A stretch of 64,000 nt of DNA from JAJFFW01 sp038534195 (GTDB lineage: Bacteria; Pseudomonadota; Alphaproteobacteria; Caulobacterales; Parvularculaceae), in NCBI GenBank assembly GCA_038534195.1, contig JBCAXE010000001.1, positions 1 through 64,000 on the forward strand. Reading direction: 5' to 3'. The translations under genes and the position numbers were made by a program. The notes below the pieces were generated by a model. It did no database searches and was not told the origin of the DNA. It saw only the letters and a list, made by a program, of their open reading frames with translations. Shown here in pieces: positions 1 to 9,166 of this stretch (position 1 is the stretch's first letter; every line of letters starts with the position of its first letter).

Positions 1-112
1 TTTTTCGGGCGCGTTCAGCTTTTGTTAAGGAACACAAGGCGAATCTTAACACCATCGATAAGGGCGCATTTTCGCGCCGCATTTTGAAGCGAAAGATCGA
101 GTCGACCCGTCC

Positions 113-1363
113 ATGGCCGTTCCCGCCCCGCACAATCCTTTCCGCAAAGCGCTGGCGCGCCTGCGCGGCGCTGCGAGCGGGCTTTCGTGGCGCGGCGGCG
201 CCGGCGCCGGGCTCGCGCAGGTGGACGCGCGCGGGATGATCTTACGGGCCGATCCCATCGCCGCCCGATTGTTCGGGAAGAAGACCCTGGCCGGCGCCTA
301 TATCCAGGCCCTGTGCGCCTCGCAGGACCGGAACCGCATTGACGAAGCCCTCTCGGCGTCTGCAAGCGCCGGGGGCCCGGTCCTCGTGAAGACCCTCGCC
401 GACGCCCCTTGCGACCTGGAACTCCTCTTTGACCACCGTCCGGACGGTGGGATTACGGTTCTCATTCTCGACCGCACACCGTCAGAAGAAACGACGCGCC
501 AGCTACGCGCGGACGCTGGCGCCGCCGGCCGTGAGGCCGAGCGGTCCGCGCAAGCTGCGCGCGCCAACGCAGACCTTCTCGCCGATCTCAGCCACGAAAT
601 GCGCACGCCGCTGAACGCCGTCATCGGTTTTGCGGATGCCATGCGCAACGAAATGTTCGGCCCGTTGGGCTCGGAAAAATATCATGAATACGCCGAGCAT
701 ATCCGCACCTCCGGCGCCCATCTGATGGAGTTGATTTCGGCGATCCTGGAACTGGCGCGCAAAGACGCCGGACGGCTGGTCCTGAAACGCACCATGGTGG
801 ATGTGGGCGCTCTCGCGCGCGAATGCGCGGCGATGGTCCGCGGCGCGGCGGAAGACGCAGGGCTGACCCTGGAGCTCGCCGTCGATGACGATTTGCCTGA
901 AAGTTGGCTTGACGCGCGCTCGGTCCGCCAAATCCTGATCAACCTCCTCGCCAACGCCGTAAAATTTACGAGCGACGGCGGCGTCAAGATGAGCGTTACC
1001 CGAGGCGGTGATGCGCTTGTCGTAAAAGTGATAGACACCGGCGTCGGCATGAATGAAGCAGAACTGGCGCGGCTCGGCTCGCGCTTTACCTCCGTGCACG
1101 GAGAGGGTGTGCGCGGCGCCGGCGGGGCGGGGCTCGGTCTTTCGCTCGCCTTCGCGCTGACGGAGGCCCATGGCGGCGCCATGACCCTTGAAAGCGCGCC
1201 GGGCGAAGGCGTCGAAGCGACAGTGCGCCTGCCCATCCTGCAGGCGCCAGCGCGGCCAGTGAGCGACGGAGATACGATCGACGACGATATCGTCGTGCAC
1301 TCCCAGCTTGACCGTATCGAAGCCTATCGCCGCGAAATCGCCGCCAAAAAAACGGCCGCGTGA
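113..1363 (+). CDS. PAS-type sensor histidine kinase, PdhS-like H-box
   Basis: A 416-residue soluble histidine kinase. Residues 30-125 look like a divergent PAS sensor, and a short Ala/Glu-rich helix follows. The HisKA domain has the phosphoacceptor His161 in SHEMRTPLNAVIGF. The HATPase_c domain runs from about 225 to 385, with an N-box (LINLLANAVKF), a G1 box (DTGVGMNE) and a GGAGLGLSLA G2 box. The stretch after the H-box (FGPLG, then a Y..YA..I..SG.HL pattern) resembles the PleC/DivJ/PdhS kinases that control CtrA in alphaproteobacteria. No transmembrane segment or receiver domain is visible, so it is probably cytoplasmic. The upstream Shine-Dalgarno sequence is poor, so the start is uncertain. 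The signal it senses is unknown. Confidence 0.85.
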   Translation: MAVPAPHNPFRKALARLRGAASGLSWRGGAGAGLAQVDARGMILRADPIAARLFGKKTLAGAYIQALCASQDRNRIDEALSASASAGGPVLVKTLADAPCDLELLFDHRPDGGITVLILDRTPSEETTRQLRADAGAAGREAERSAQAARANADLLADLSHEMRTPLNAVIGFADAMRNEMFGPLGSEKYHEYAEHIRTSGAHLMELISAILELARKDAGRLVLKRTMVDVGALARECAAMVRGAAEDAGLTLELAVDDDLPESWLDARSVRQILINLLANAVKFTSDGGVKMSVTRGGDALVVKVIDTGVGMNEAELARLGSRFTSVHGEGVRGAGGAGLGLSLAFALTEAHGGAMTLESAPGEGVEATVRLPILQAPARPVSDGDTIDDDIVVHSQLDRIEAYRREIAAKKTAA

Positions 1364-1394
1364 CGCCGCGCCTTTAAGCGGCTACGACGTTTCA

Positions 1395-1727
1395 ATGGTT
1401 CTCCGTCTAAAAACTGAAATATGGGTGCAGGCCTATTTGCGGCGGTGTTCCGCGCAAGGCGTCTATGCGTTGATTGCGCGCAAGGGCGACCCTGACGCCG
1501 GCGCCGTTGCGGTTAAAAACTATCTCGGCGGCGGCGCGGCGCGCCTCTTCGTGCAAGGGCGCGACCTCGACGGCGAACCGGTCTGGCGCAACCCTTTCAG
1601 CGACGAAGAAGAGGGCCCGCGCCCCGAGGCCGAAATCGACGCCTGGCTTAAAAAAGAAGCAGCTTTCGACGCCGATCTTTGGATTGTCGAAGTCGAAGAC
1701 AAAGACGGGTGCGTTGTCCCCGAATAA
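1395..1727 (+). CDS. DUF1491 family protein
   Basis: A small (110-residue) protein matching the alphaproteobacterial DUF1491 family. It begins RLKTEIWVQAYLRRC, continues with a RKGDPDAGAVAVK segment, and ends with FDADLWIVEVED. These are the conserved blocks of the family. No function is established. An in-frame reading extends upstream to 1308 and overlaps the kinase gene, but those extra residues (Pro/Lys-rich) fit neither the family nor the neighbours. I therefore use the ATG at 1395, next to the conserved N-terminus. It converges with the RND pump genes with only 2 bp between the stops. Confidence 0.8.
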   Translation: MVLRLKTEIWVQAYLRRCSAQGVYALIARKGDPDAGAVAVKNYLGGGAARLFVQGRDLDGEPVWRNPFSDEEEGPRPEAEIDAWLKKEAAFDADLWIVEVEDKDGCVVPE

Positions 1728-1729
1728 CC

Positions 1730-4700
1730 CTATTCCGCCGGCGCCAGCCCCTCAGGCAGCGGTTGCGGGTCGAGGCATTGTGAGAAGTTCGGCTGGCGGG
1801 CGCCTGTCCATGTGTAGATGAAGAAGCGTTTGATGTCGGCGCCGATGGCGTAGAGCGCCGGGACAAGGAAGAGCGTCACGAACAGCGCGAACAGCACGCC
1901 GAAGGAGAGGCCGACGCCGACCGGCACAAGGAACGCCGCCTGAATGGACCGTTCCAGCATCAGCGGCAACAATCCGACGAACGTCGTCAAAGATGTCAGC
2001 AGGATCGGGCGGAACCGTTTCGTGCCCGCTTCCACCAGCGCTTCGGCGCCGTCGAGGCCGGAGCGCCGCAAACGGTTGATGTAGTCGATCAACACAAGAT
2101 TGTCGTTCACCGCGACGCCGGCGGCCGCCATGATCCCCAGATAGGAAAAGAGCGACAGTGACAGGCCCATGACGAGATGGCCGATCATCGCGCCCGTAAA
2201 ACAGAAAGGGATTGCGGCGAACAGGATCAGGAGCGGCTCCGAATAGGATTTGAACGCCACGGCGACAAGGAAATACGCCACGAGAATGGCGGTGAGGCCG
2301 AGAACGCCGATCTCCGACATGAATTCCTGTTCGCCCTGAGCGCGTCCGATATTGCCGCGCCGCACATTGGGGTGACGCGCGTCGAAGTCGTCAAAGAAAT
2401 TCTCCGAAAGCTCGGTGCGGATTTCATTGATCCGTTCAGAGATGACTTCGGCGCTGACGATGACCGCGCGTTGACGCTCGCGGCGCAAGATGCGCGAAAT
2501 CCCCTGCTCGAAAGAGATATCGGCGACGGTGTAGAGCGGCAGCTCGCGCCCGTCCGCCGTGCGGATGCGCATGTTCTTCAGATGGTCGAGCGATTCGCGG
2601 TCAGAGCGCGGATAGCGCACGAAGACACGTACGTCCTGGCCGTCGCGGGGGAGGCGCTGGACTTCTTCGCCGAAAAATCCCTGACGCACCTGCCGGGCGA
2701 CTTCTTCGACCGTCACGCCGAGCGCTTCCGCGCCGGGCTTGAGGGCGAAGCGCACTTCATCGGCGGACGATTGGGTGTCGTTGACAACATTGTAGACGCC
2801 TTCGTAGCTGCGCAGTTTCGCCATGAGGTCGTCGGCGGCGGCGTTCAGATCGTCGAGGCTCGGCGAGTTAAGCACATACTCAATCGGCGGTCCCTGATTG
2901 TTGCTTTTGTAGTCGACCGATATTTTCTCTGCGTCCGGCACTTCGCCGATAAGGGCGCGTAACCGTTCGGCGGTTTCCTTGGCCGACAGCGTCCGCGTCT
3001 CGGGCGGCACCAGTTTCACCAGCGCCAGCACCTGGTTGTCGCGCGAGCGCGTGTACCAGTTTTCAATCAACTCGCCTTCGCCGTCTGTCGAGGTGTTGAT
3101 TTCCTCGACAAGCTGTTTTTCCGCCACCTGAATTTGTTTCAGGACGTCGAGCGTGCGCGAATAGGGCGTTCCTTCCGGCAGATCCACCGTGATCTCGATC
3201 TGGTCGGACTCAATCTCGGGGAAGAAGGATGTTTTGACGTACCCATTCGTCAATAGGCCGATGGAAAGGATCATGGCCGCAAAGAAAAGGGACGTCGTCA
3301 GATAGCGTTTGCGTAAAGCCGCCGTCATCACTGGGCGATAGACATTGCGCGCAAGCCACAAAATGCTGTCTGCGATCCGTTTTTGCAGGCGGATCAGCCG
3401 GTTCTTGGGGTTCACCGGTTTCAAATGCGACAGGTGCGCCGGCAGGATTAGAAGCGATTCAACCAGCGAGAAGGTGAGCGACAGGATCACGACGAGCGAG
3501 ATGGCGCGCGTAAATTCCGCCGTGCCGCCGGAGACGAACATCCACGGGGCGAAGAAGATCATTGTCGTCAGCACCGCGAAGATGACGGGCATGATGACCA
3601 TGCGGGTTCCGTTCACGGCGGCTTCGATGCCTTTTTCGCCGTCTTCGACTTTTGAGTGAATGGCTTCGCCCACAATAATGGCGTCGTCGACGATCACCCC
3701 GATCACCAAGAGAAAGGCGAAGGAAGAAATCATATTGAAAGAGACGCCGAAGGCCGGGAGGAAGGCGACCCCGCCGGCGAAGGCGATGGCGATGCCCACG
3801 GCTACCCAAAGCGCGACCACGGGCCGGAGGAATAAAAACAGCGTCACCAGCACCAGCAACAAGCCGACGAAGAAGTTCGAGAAAATCGTCTCCATACGGC
3901 CGGAAAAGGCTTCGGACTGATCATCCCACAAGGTCAATGTGACGCCTTCCGGCGCATCGTCCTTCGCCTTTTCAAGATAGGCTTTCACATCCCTGGACAT
4001 GCGTACGATGTCCATCTGCGGCCCATTCATGATCTGCACGAGAATGGTGTGTTCGCCATTGACGGTGGCGAGGATGTTCACCTCTTCGAACCCGTCCTTG
4101 ACCGTCGCCATATCGCCGACGCGGATAATGGCGCCGTTCGGGTCCTGGCGGACGATGATTTGTTCAAAGTCGTTCTGGGTATCGGCGAGGCTGCGCGTAC
4201 GCAACTGCACGTCGCCGATTTCGGTGCGCACATTGCCGGAGGAAAGGTTCACCGAGCCGCCGCGCACCGCGCGCACGACGTCGGAAAAGCTAAGGCCGTA
4301 GCGGCGCAAGGCCTCTTCCGACACTTCGATGGACACCTCTTCATCGCGCACGCCAAAGAGCTCCACCGAGGGAACGCTCCCCAGGAGCGCGAGGTCGCGG
4401 CGGACTTTTTCCGCATATCGTTTCAAAACGCGTTCATCGACGGCGCCGCGCACCGCGACGCGCATGATTTCCTGCTGGCTGCGGAAGATCGAAAGCTGCG
4501 GCTCCTCAACGGAGGCCGGGAAAGTGCTGATGGAATCCACCTCGCGCTTCAGATCAGCCAGAAACTTCGCCTCGTCGACGCCGTCTTCACCGATTACCCA
4601 AAGCGTTCCCTGATTCTCATTCGCTGCGGCCCAAAGCCGGTCGATGCCGCGCACGCGGCTGACCGCCTCTTCAAGACGCACGACGATCTGTTCCTCCACA

Positions 4701-4921
4701 TCCTGCGGCGAGGCGCCGGGCCAGGCGACGGAAATCTGCGCGCCCGGAAACTCCACATAGGGATCAATTTCCCGGTCGATGCGCAGAAAAGTGATGAGCC
4801 CGGCGATTAAAATGCCGATCATCAAGAGGTTGGCGGCGACTTTGTTGCTCGCCCACCAGGCGACGACGCCTTTCAATTCGGTTTCTTGCGGATCAAGTTT
4901 TGCCGGATCGGAGCTGCTCAT
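1730..4921 (-). CDS. RND-family efflux transporter permease
   Basis: A 1063-residue inner-membrane proton-driven exporter of the AcrB/MexB superfamily. A first membrane helix lies at about 28-47 (NLLMIGILIAGLITFL), followed by a large periplasmic porter domain and helix clusters at about 345-510 and 880-1030. The helix with GVIVDDAIIVGEA carries the paired Asp residues of the proton relay, and the second half has the matching GVAVNDNLVLIDYINR segment. Length and duplicated architecture are normal. It follows its adaptor gene by 10 bp on the same strand, so the two form an operon. No outer-membrane TolC-type gene or regulator is adjacent. The substrate cannot be told from sequence. Confidence 0.92.
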   Translation of the reverse strand: MSSSDPAKLDPQETELKGVVAWWASNKVAANLLMIGILIAGLITFLRIDREIDPYVEFPGAQISVAWPGASPQDVEEQIVVRLEEAVSRVRGIDRLWAAANENQGTLWVIGEDGVDEAKFLADLKREVDSISTFPASVEEPQLSIFRSQQEIMRVAVRGAVDERVLKRYAEKVRRDLALLGSVPSVELFGVRDEEVSIEVSEEALRRYGLSFSDVVRAVRGGSVNLSSGNVRTEIGDVQLRTRSLADTQNDFEQIIVRQDPNGAIIRVGDMATVKDGFEEVNILATVNGEHTILVQIMNGPQMDIVRMSRDVKAYLEKAKDDAPEGVTLTLWDDQSEAFSGRMETIFSNFFVGLLLVLVTLFLFLRPVVALWVAVGIAIAFAGGVAFLPAFGVSFNMISSFAFLLVIGVIVDDAIIVGEAIHSKVEDGEKGIEAAVNGTRMVIMPVIFAVLTTMIFFAPWMFVSGGTAEFTRAISLVVILSLTFSLVESLLILPAHLSHLKPVNPKNRLIRLQKRIADSILWLARNVYRPVMTAALRKRYLTTSLFFAAMILSIGLLTNGYVKTSFFPEIESDQIEITVDLPEGTPYSRTLDVLKQIQVAEKQLVEEINTSTDGEGELIENWYTRSRDNQVLALVKLVPPETRTLSAKETAERLRALIGEVPDAEKISVDYKSNNQGPPIEYVLNSPSLDDLNAAADDLMAKLRSYEGVYNVVNDTQSSADEVRFALKPGAEALGVTVEEVARQVRQGFFGEEVQRLPRDGQDVRVFVRYPRSDRESLDHLKNMRIRTADGRELPLYTVADISFEQGISRILRRERQRAVIVSAEVISERINEIRTELSENFFDDFDARHPNVRRGNIGRAQGEQEFMSEIGVLGLTAILVAYFLVAVAFKSYSEPLLILFAAIPFCFTGAMIGHLVMGLSLSLFSYLGIMAAAGVAVNDNLVLIDYINRLRRSGLDGAEALVEAGTKRFRPILLTSLTTFVGLLPLMLERSIQAAFLVPVGVGLSFGVLFALFVTLFLVPALYAIGADIKRFFIYTWTGARQPNFSQCLDPQPLPEGLAPAE

Positions 4922-4931
4922 GGGACGCGTC

Positions 4932-6203
4932 CTATTCCTGTGCGTCTGCGCCGTCGGCGACTTTGGTCGCTTCCGACACTTCGTCCCCGGCGACGGCGAC
5001 GGTCATGCCATCGGCGGCGGCGCGCACAGGCGAGGTGATGACGCGTTCACCCGGCTCCAGCCCCGCGGTCAGGATCGCGCGGCCGCGATCAGATTTGGCC
5101 ACGGTGACCGCGCGGATCTCCAGCGTGCTGTCTTCTTTCACAACATAGACGCTGCTTTCCCCGCGAATGGCCGCGCGCGGCACCACGACCGCGTTGTCGA
5201 TGCTGCGTCCTTCAATCTCTGCGGTCACAAAAAGACCTGACGCCAGCGGCACGCCGTCATCGGCGCCGGCGCCATACGGGTCTTCCACGGCCACATAAGC
5301 GAAGAGGTTCCGCGTCGCCTGATCGAAGGCGGCGTCAGTGCGCACAATACGGCCTCGCCATTCGTGGGGGGCGCCCGCGACGATTGCGTTTAGCCGCACC
5401 ATCGGGCCCTGACGCTCGGCTGTTTCCTGAAAGCCGATCGAGAGGCCCAGTTGTCCCATTTCAGCGTCGGTCATCGGCAGGCGCACTTCCATGATGTTGG
5501 TCGCGAATACGCGCCCGAGCGCGGCCCCCGGCGTGACGAACTCCCCAAGGTCAACCATTTGCGCCGCCACGCGCCCGTCAAACGGCGCGGTCACTTTCGT
5601 GCGGGCGAGCTGCAATTCCGCTTCTCCGAGCGAGGCTTTCGCGCTGTCGAGCATGGCCGCAGCTTCGGCCAATTGCGGTTTGCGCAAAGTCAGATCCGAG
5701 CCTTCACCGATGCCGAGCTCGTCGAACTCGCGTTTGGCGGCGTCGGCTTCGGCTTTTTCAGTGGCGTAGCGCGAGCGCGCCTGCGCCACAGCGGACCGCG
5801 CCTGGCGGACGCGAAACTCGAATTCGGCGTCTTCGATCTCGATCAGCACATCGCCCTTCTTGAAGGCGCCGCCTTCGATGAAAGAGGGTGAAACAAGTGA
5901 AATCTGTCCACTGACAAACGAGGCGAGATTGATCTCGGTGCGCGGGCGCGCCTCGCCTTGCGTTGAAATCGTGAGGCGCACATCCTCCGATCGCGCTTCG
6001 ACGGCGACGACAGGCGCGGCCTTCGGCGCCTCTTCTTTCTCTTCCGGCTTGTCTCGCAGGGCGCCCATGATGGCGTTGCCGCCGAAAGCCGCGACGATCA
6101 CGAATGCGGGCAACACAAACACAAAAAACCGCCGGACCGCGAGGCCGATATCAGCCGGTTTTTTGATCTTCAGCTTTTCAGACTTTCCGCGCGCGATGTC
6201 CAC
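4932..6203 (-). CDS. RND efflux periplasmic adaptor (membrane fusion protein)
   Basis: A 423-residue periplasmic adaptor that links the RND permease to an outer-membrane channel. A signal-anchor helix lies at about 25-48, then an acidic linker, a biotinyl-lipoyl-like half (VSGQISLVSPSFIEGGAFKK), a coiled-coil hairpin of Ala/Lys/Glu-rich residues at about 130-200, and the second lipoyl half marked by ARTKVTAPFDGRVA. The C-terminal beta-barrel carries LEPGERVITSPV. The start is GTG (6203), supported by an AAGGGAA Shine-Dalgarno sequence just upstream; the nearby ATG is out of frame. It is the first gene of the two-gene pump operon. Confidence 0.9.
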   Translation of the reverse strand: MDIARGKSEKLKIKKPADIGLAVRRFFVFVLPAFVIVAAFGGNAIMGALRDKPEEKEEAPKAAPVVAVEARSEDVRLTISTQGEARPRTEINLASFVSGQISLVSPSFIEGGAFKKGDVLIEIEDAEFEFRVRQARSAVAQARSRYATEKAEADAAKREFDELGIGEGSDLTLRKPQLAEAAAMLDSAKASLGEAELQLARTKVTAPFDGRVAAQMVDLGEFVTPGAALGRVFATNIMEVRLPMTDAEMGQLGLSIGFQETAERQGPMVRLNAIVAGAPHEWRGRIVRTDAAFDQATRNLFAYVAVEDPYGAGADDGVPLASGLFVTAEIEGRSIDNAVVVPRAAIRGESSVYVVKEDSTLEIRAVTVAKSDRGRAILTAGLEPGERVITSPVRAAADGMTVAVAGDEVSEATKVADGADAQE

Positions 6204-6263
6204 GGCTCAATTCCCTTCATACGCTCAACAGATAAGGCTTAGCGCCCCATTCTAATGTGAAGG

Positions 6264-6311
6264 AAAAAGCGCAAAGCGCCAGTCAATCTGGTTAACAAAT
6301 GCGGCGCTTTG
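6264..6311 (-). terminator. Inverted repeat downstream of the PBP gene, possible terminator
   Basis: The 9-bp arms CAAAGCGCC (6272-6280) and GGCGCTTTG (6303-6311) are separated by 22 nt. On the minus strand the hairpin is followed by CGCTTTTTCC, as expected for a terminator of the penicillin-binding protein gene that ends at 6414. The long loop makes this tentative. The same repeat lies about 70 bp upstream of the RND adaptor start and could instead be an operator for the pump. Confidence 0.4.
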
Positions 6312-6413
6312 GCGGTTTTGGGGCACGGTTGGTCCGATTTTACGCTTTTCGTGAGTAACAAATTTTGGCGCGGCGGTTTTGGCTAGTAAGCGCTCAGAAA
6401 ATGCAAAGATTGT

Positions 6414-8507
6414 CTAATTCCGCCCGCGACCCCGGCCGCGCCTTAGGAACCGGCGCGCATTGCCGTCGCTGCGCACGTCGCGCAAGCCTCGTGACACGTC
6501 TGCATAGAAATAGATGAGCGCCTGTTCGTCGTCATAGGTGACGGCGGGCGTTGCGCCGGGGATGGCGCGACGCGGCAGTTCCTGATGGGCGGCGATCATG
6601 AAGTTTTTCCAGATTTGCGCGGGCAACTTACCGCCTGTGATTTTTTCCATGGGGCGGAAATTATCGTTGCCGACCCAGACGCCGGCGGTCATTTGCGCTG
6701 TGTACCCGATGAACCAGGCGTCGCGCCAATCGTTGGTGGTGCCTGTCTTTCCGACGGAAACGCGATTGCCGAGTTTCGCGCGCGCGCCCGTGCCGCTGTC
6801 CATCACCTGATAGAGGAGGTGGTTCATGTCCTTTGAAACCGCGGCGTTTAGCAAGGCGCGCGGACGGCGGTCGGCGCGCTCAAACAAAATGGTTCCGCGC
6901 TGATCGACGATTTTTGTGATCGCGTAGGGCTCAGCGGAAAGGCCGCCGCGCGCCAGAGGCAGATAAGCTGACGTTAAATCTTCGAGCGTCATGTTCGTGG
7001 CGCCGAGCGCGATGGACGGCACCGCGGGGATATCGGTTTTGACGCCAAGGCGCTTTGCGGCCTCCACCACTTTGGCGCGGCCCACTTCTTCGCTCACCTG
7101 CACGGCGACGGAATTCACCGACTTCGCCATCGCTTCGGTCAGGCGCATATTCTTGTAGGAGAATTCGCCGGAATAGTTTTGCGGCTTCCAGCCGTCGACC
7201 TCGACTTCTTCGTCCACATATTTCGTAGACGGCGTTTTTTCGTTCTCAAGCGCCGCAACATAGACGAAGGGTTTGAAGGCGGAGCCCGGCTGGCGTTTGG
7301 CTTGCGTCGCGCGGTTGAACTGGCTTTCAACGTAGGAGGCGCCGCCGACCATGGCGCGCATGGCGCCGTCCACATCGTAGGCGACGAGGGCGGCCTGTTC
7401 GGCGCCGGCGAGTTTTGCGTCCGTGGTGATTACCGACGAGACGGCGGCTTCCGCGTCGCGCTGGAGTTTCTGATCGATGGTGGTGGTGACGATCAAATCG
7501 ATCGCCTCCTCGCCGGCGAGTTCGCGCGCCTTGGCGGCCACATAATCGAAGAAATAACCGAGCCCTGCGTCTCGCGCCGATTGCGTAATGATCGGCGGGT
7601 TCTTGCGGGCCTCGCGCGCCTCAAAAGGCGTCACCGCTTTTGTCTCCAGAAGATTGTCGAGCACTTCCTTGGCGCGCGCCTCGGCGCCGAAAGGGTTTTG
7701 CGTCGGCGCAAGCGTTGACGGCGCCTTCGGCAGCCCTGCGAGCATCACCGCCTCGGCGAGACTGATCTCGTCCGCCGACTTGCCGAAATAGGTCTTCGCT
7801 GCGCTCTCAATACCGTAAGCGCCGGCGCCCAGATAGATCCGGTTCAAATAGAGCGACAGGATTTCGTCCTTTTCGTAACGCCCCTCCAGCCACAGCGCCA
7901 ACAGCGCTTCGCGCAATTTGCGTTCGTATGTTTGCTCCGGGGACAGAAAAAGGTTTTTCGCAAGCTGCTGTGTGATCGTCGAGCCGCCTTCGACAACGCC
8001 GCCCGATTTCAAATTCGCTACGAAGGCGCGCAGCGTCCCGCGCAGGTCGACGCCGGAATGCTGATAAAAGCGGCGGTCCTCGGTGGCGAGGAACGCTTTC
8101 ACCACATAGTCGGGCAATTCTTCCACCCGCACCGCTTCGCCGTATCGCGCGCCGCGCGCGGCGATTTCCTCGCCATTGCGATCAAGAACGACAATCGACG
8201 GCAGCCGGTTCACCGCCCAGAGGTCGGCGCCTTCCTGTTCGCGCGGGGCGAAATAGAGAAACAGAACAGCGAGCGCGCCGGCAAGCCCGATACTGCCGAG
8301 CGAGATCGTGAGATTGAGGAGGTGAACGGGCAGGTTGGTCGCCGCCGTGCGCGCCGATTTCTTGCGCGGCTTCTTCTTCGCCGGTTTTCTGGCTTTCGCT
8401 GCGATCCGCCGGCGCTTGGCGACATCGGCGCGCAGCGCCGCGAGGCGCACCCGCGCCCCGGCCAACGGGCCGGTCTTTTTCTTAACGTTGCCTGTCTTCT
8501 TCACCAT
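6414..8507 (-). CDS. Class A penicillin-binding protein (PBP1A type)
   Basis: A bifunctional peptidoglycan synthase: glycosyltransferase GT51 plus DD-transpeptidase, anchored in the inner membrane. The start chosen is the ATG at 8507, giving 697 residues. An earlier in-frame ATG adds 16 residues but overlaps the likely promoter region. A very basic cytoplasmic tail (residues 1-58) precedes one membrane helix at about 62-86. GT51 has catalytic Glu143 in ATEDRRFYQHSGVD and the GGSTITQQLAKN motif. The transpeptidase has the SAFK tetrad (Ser409, Lys412), a KSVNS motif of SxN type and VGKTGTTND. All catalytic motifs are present. The tail ends in an Arg/Gly-rich stretch. Confidence 0.93.
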   Translation of the reverse strand: MVKKTGNVKKKTGPLAGARVRLAALRADVAKRRRIAAKARKPAKKKPRKKSARTAATNLPVHLLNLTISLGSIGLAGALAVLFLYFAPREQEGADLWAVNRLPSIVVLDRNGEEIAARGARYGEAVRVEELPDYVVKAFLATEDRRFYQHSGVDLRGTLRAFVANLKSGGVVEGGSTITQQLAKNLFLSPEQTYERKLREALLALWLEGRYEKDEILSLYLNRIYLGAGAYGIESAAKTYFGKSADEISLAEAVMLAGLPKAPSTLAPTQNPFGAEARAKEVLDNLLETKAVTPFEAREARKNPPIITQSARDAGLGYFFDYVAAKARELAGEEAIDLIVTTTIDQKLQRDAEAAVSSVITTDAKLAGAEQAALVAYDVDGAMRAMVGGASYVESQFNRATQAKRQPGSAFKPFVYVAALENEKTPSTKYVDEEVEVDGWKPQNYSGEFSYKNMRLTEAMAKSVNSVAVQVSEEVGRAKVVEAAKRLGVKTDIPAVPSIALGATNMTLEDLTSAYLPLARGGLSAEPYAITKIVDQRGTILFERADRRPRALLNAAVSKDMNHLLYQVMDSGTGARAKLGNRVSVGKTGTTNDWRDAWFIGYTAQMTAGVWVGNDNFRPMEKITGGKLPAQIWKNFMIAAHQELPRRAIPGATPAVTYDDEQALIYFYADVSRGLRDVRSDGNARRFLRRGRGRGRN

Positions 8508-8628
8508 GACCCAAAACCGGCCTACGCTACTTATCGCCCGCTCTATCCATATCATGGCGGCAAGACCATGGCGACCTTATGGCGGGACGGGCCTCGCCCC
8601 TGAATCGGGATTAAACAAGGGAATTCGA

Positions 8629-9084
8629 ATGTCCGGCGACTTACCAGATGGAAAGAATTTCTGGGAAACGAAAAAGCTGGCCGAGATGAGCGCGCCCGAG
8701 TGGGAGTCGCTTTGCGACGGGTGCGGGCGGTGCTGTCTTTATATTCTTCATAATGAGGAAACGGGTGATGTGTTTGAGACAGACGTCGCGTGCCAGCTTT
8801 TTGACGCCAAGGCGCGCCGCTGCACGGACTATGAAAACCGTCAGACCCGCGTGCCAGATTGCGTGCGCCTGACGCCGGAAAACGCCGGCGCGCTCTCCTG
8901 GATGCCGGAGACGTGCGCGTACCGGCGCTTGGCGCGGGGCGAGGGGTTGCCCGCCTGGCATCCGCTGATCACCGGCGACCCGCAGTCGGTCGCCAAAGCC
9001 GGCGTCGCGGTGTCGCCCGACCTTGTCCCGGGAACAGACTTTGACGACGCATCATTGGAAGAGCGGATCGTCAGACAGCGCTGA
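8629..9084 (+). CDS. YcgN/UPF0260-type cysteine cluster protein
   Basis: A 151-residue protein of the YcgN (UPF0260) family, matching the usual length of about 150. The hallmark CDGCGRCC is near residue 29, and further cysteines (ACQLFD, CTDY, PDCVRL, TCAYRRL) continue the pattern. This suggests a metal- or Fe-S-binding protein; the biochemical role is not established. The start at 8629 follows an AAGGGAA ribosome site. The reading frame is open further upstream, but that part overlaps the divergently oriented PBP gene and shows no family similarity. Confidence 0.85.
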   Translation: MSGDLPDGKNFWETKKLAEMSAPEWESLCDGCGRCCLYILHNEETGDVFETDVACQLFDAKARRCTDYENRQTRVPDCVRLTPENAGALSWMPETCAYRRLARGEGLPAWHPLITGDPQSVAKAGVAVSPDLVPGTDFDDASLEERIVRQR

Positions 9085-9112
9085 CGTTTTGGCGTGGCCG
9101 CGCGGCCAACAA

Positions 9113-9141
9113 AAAAGGCGCGATCCGCGATCGCGCCTTTT
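9113..9141. terminator. Bidirectional rho-independent terminator
   Basis: A perfect 9-bp stem, GGCGCGATC (9117-9125) and GATCGCGCC (9129-9137), has a 3-nt loop. It is flanked by an A run on the left and TTTT on the right, so it can work in both directions. It sits between the convergent YcgN-like gene (ends 9084) and the CTERM protein gene (ends 9167). Confidence 0.85.
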
Positions 9142-9166
9142 AAAAGCATAGTCGAGAGTGAAGGCT

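Noticed and set aside
503..1300. Long antisense reading frame opposite the histidine kinase gene
   Set aside because: It lies wholly in the kinase gene, has no ribosome site or family resemblance, and its composition (His/Arg-rich) is that of a GC-rich shadow frame.
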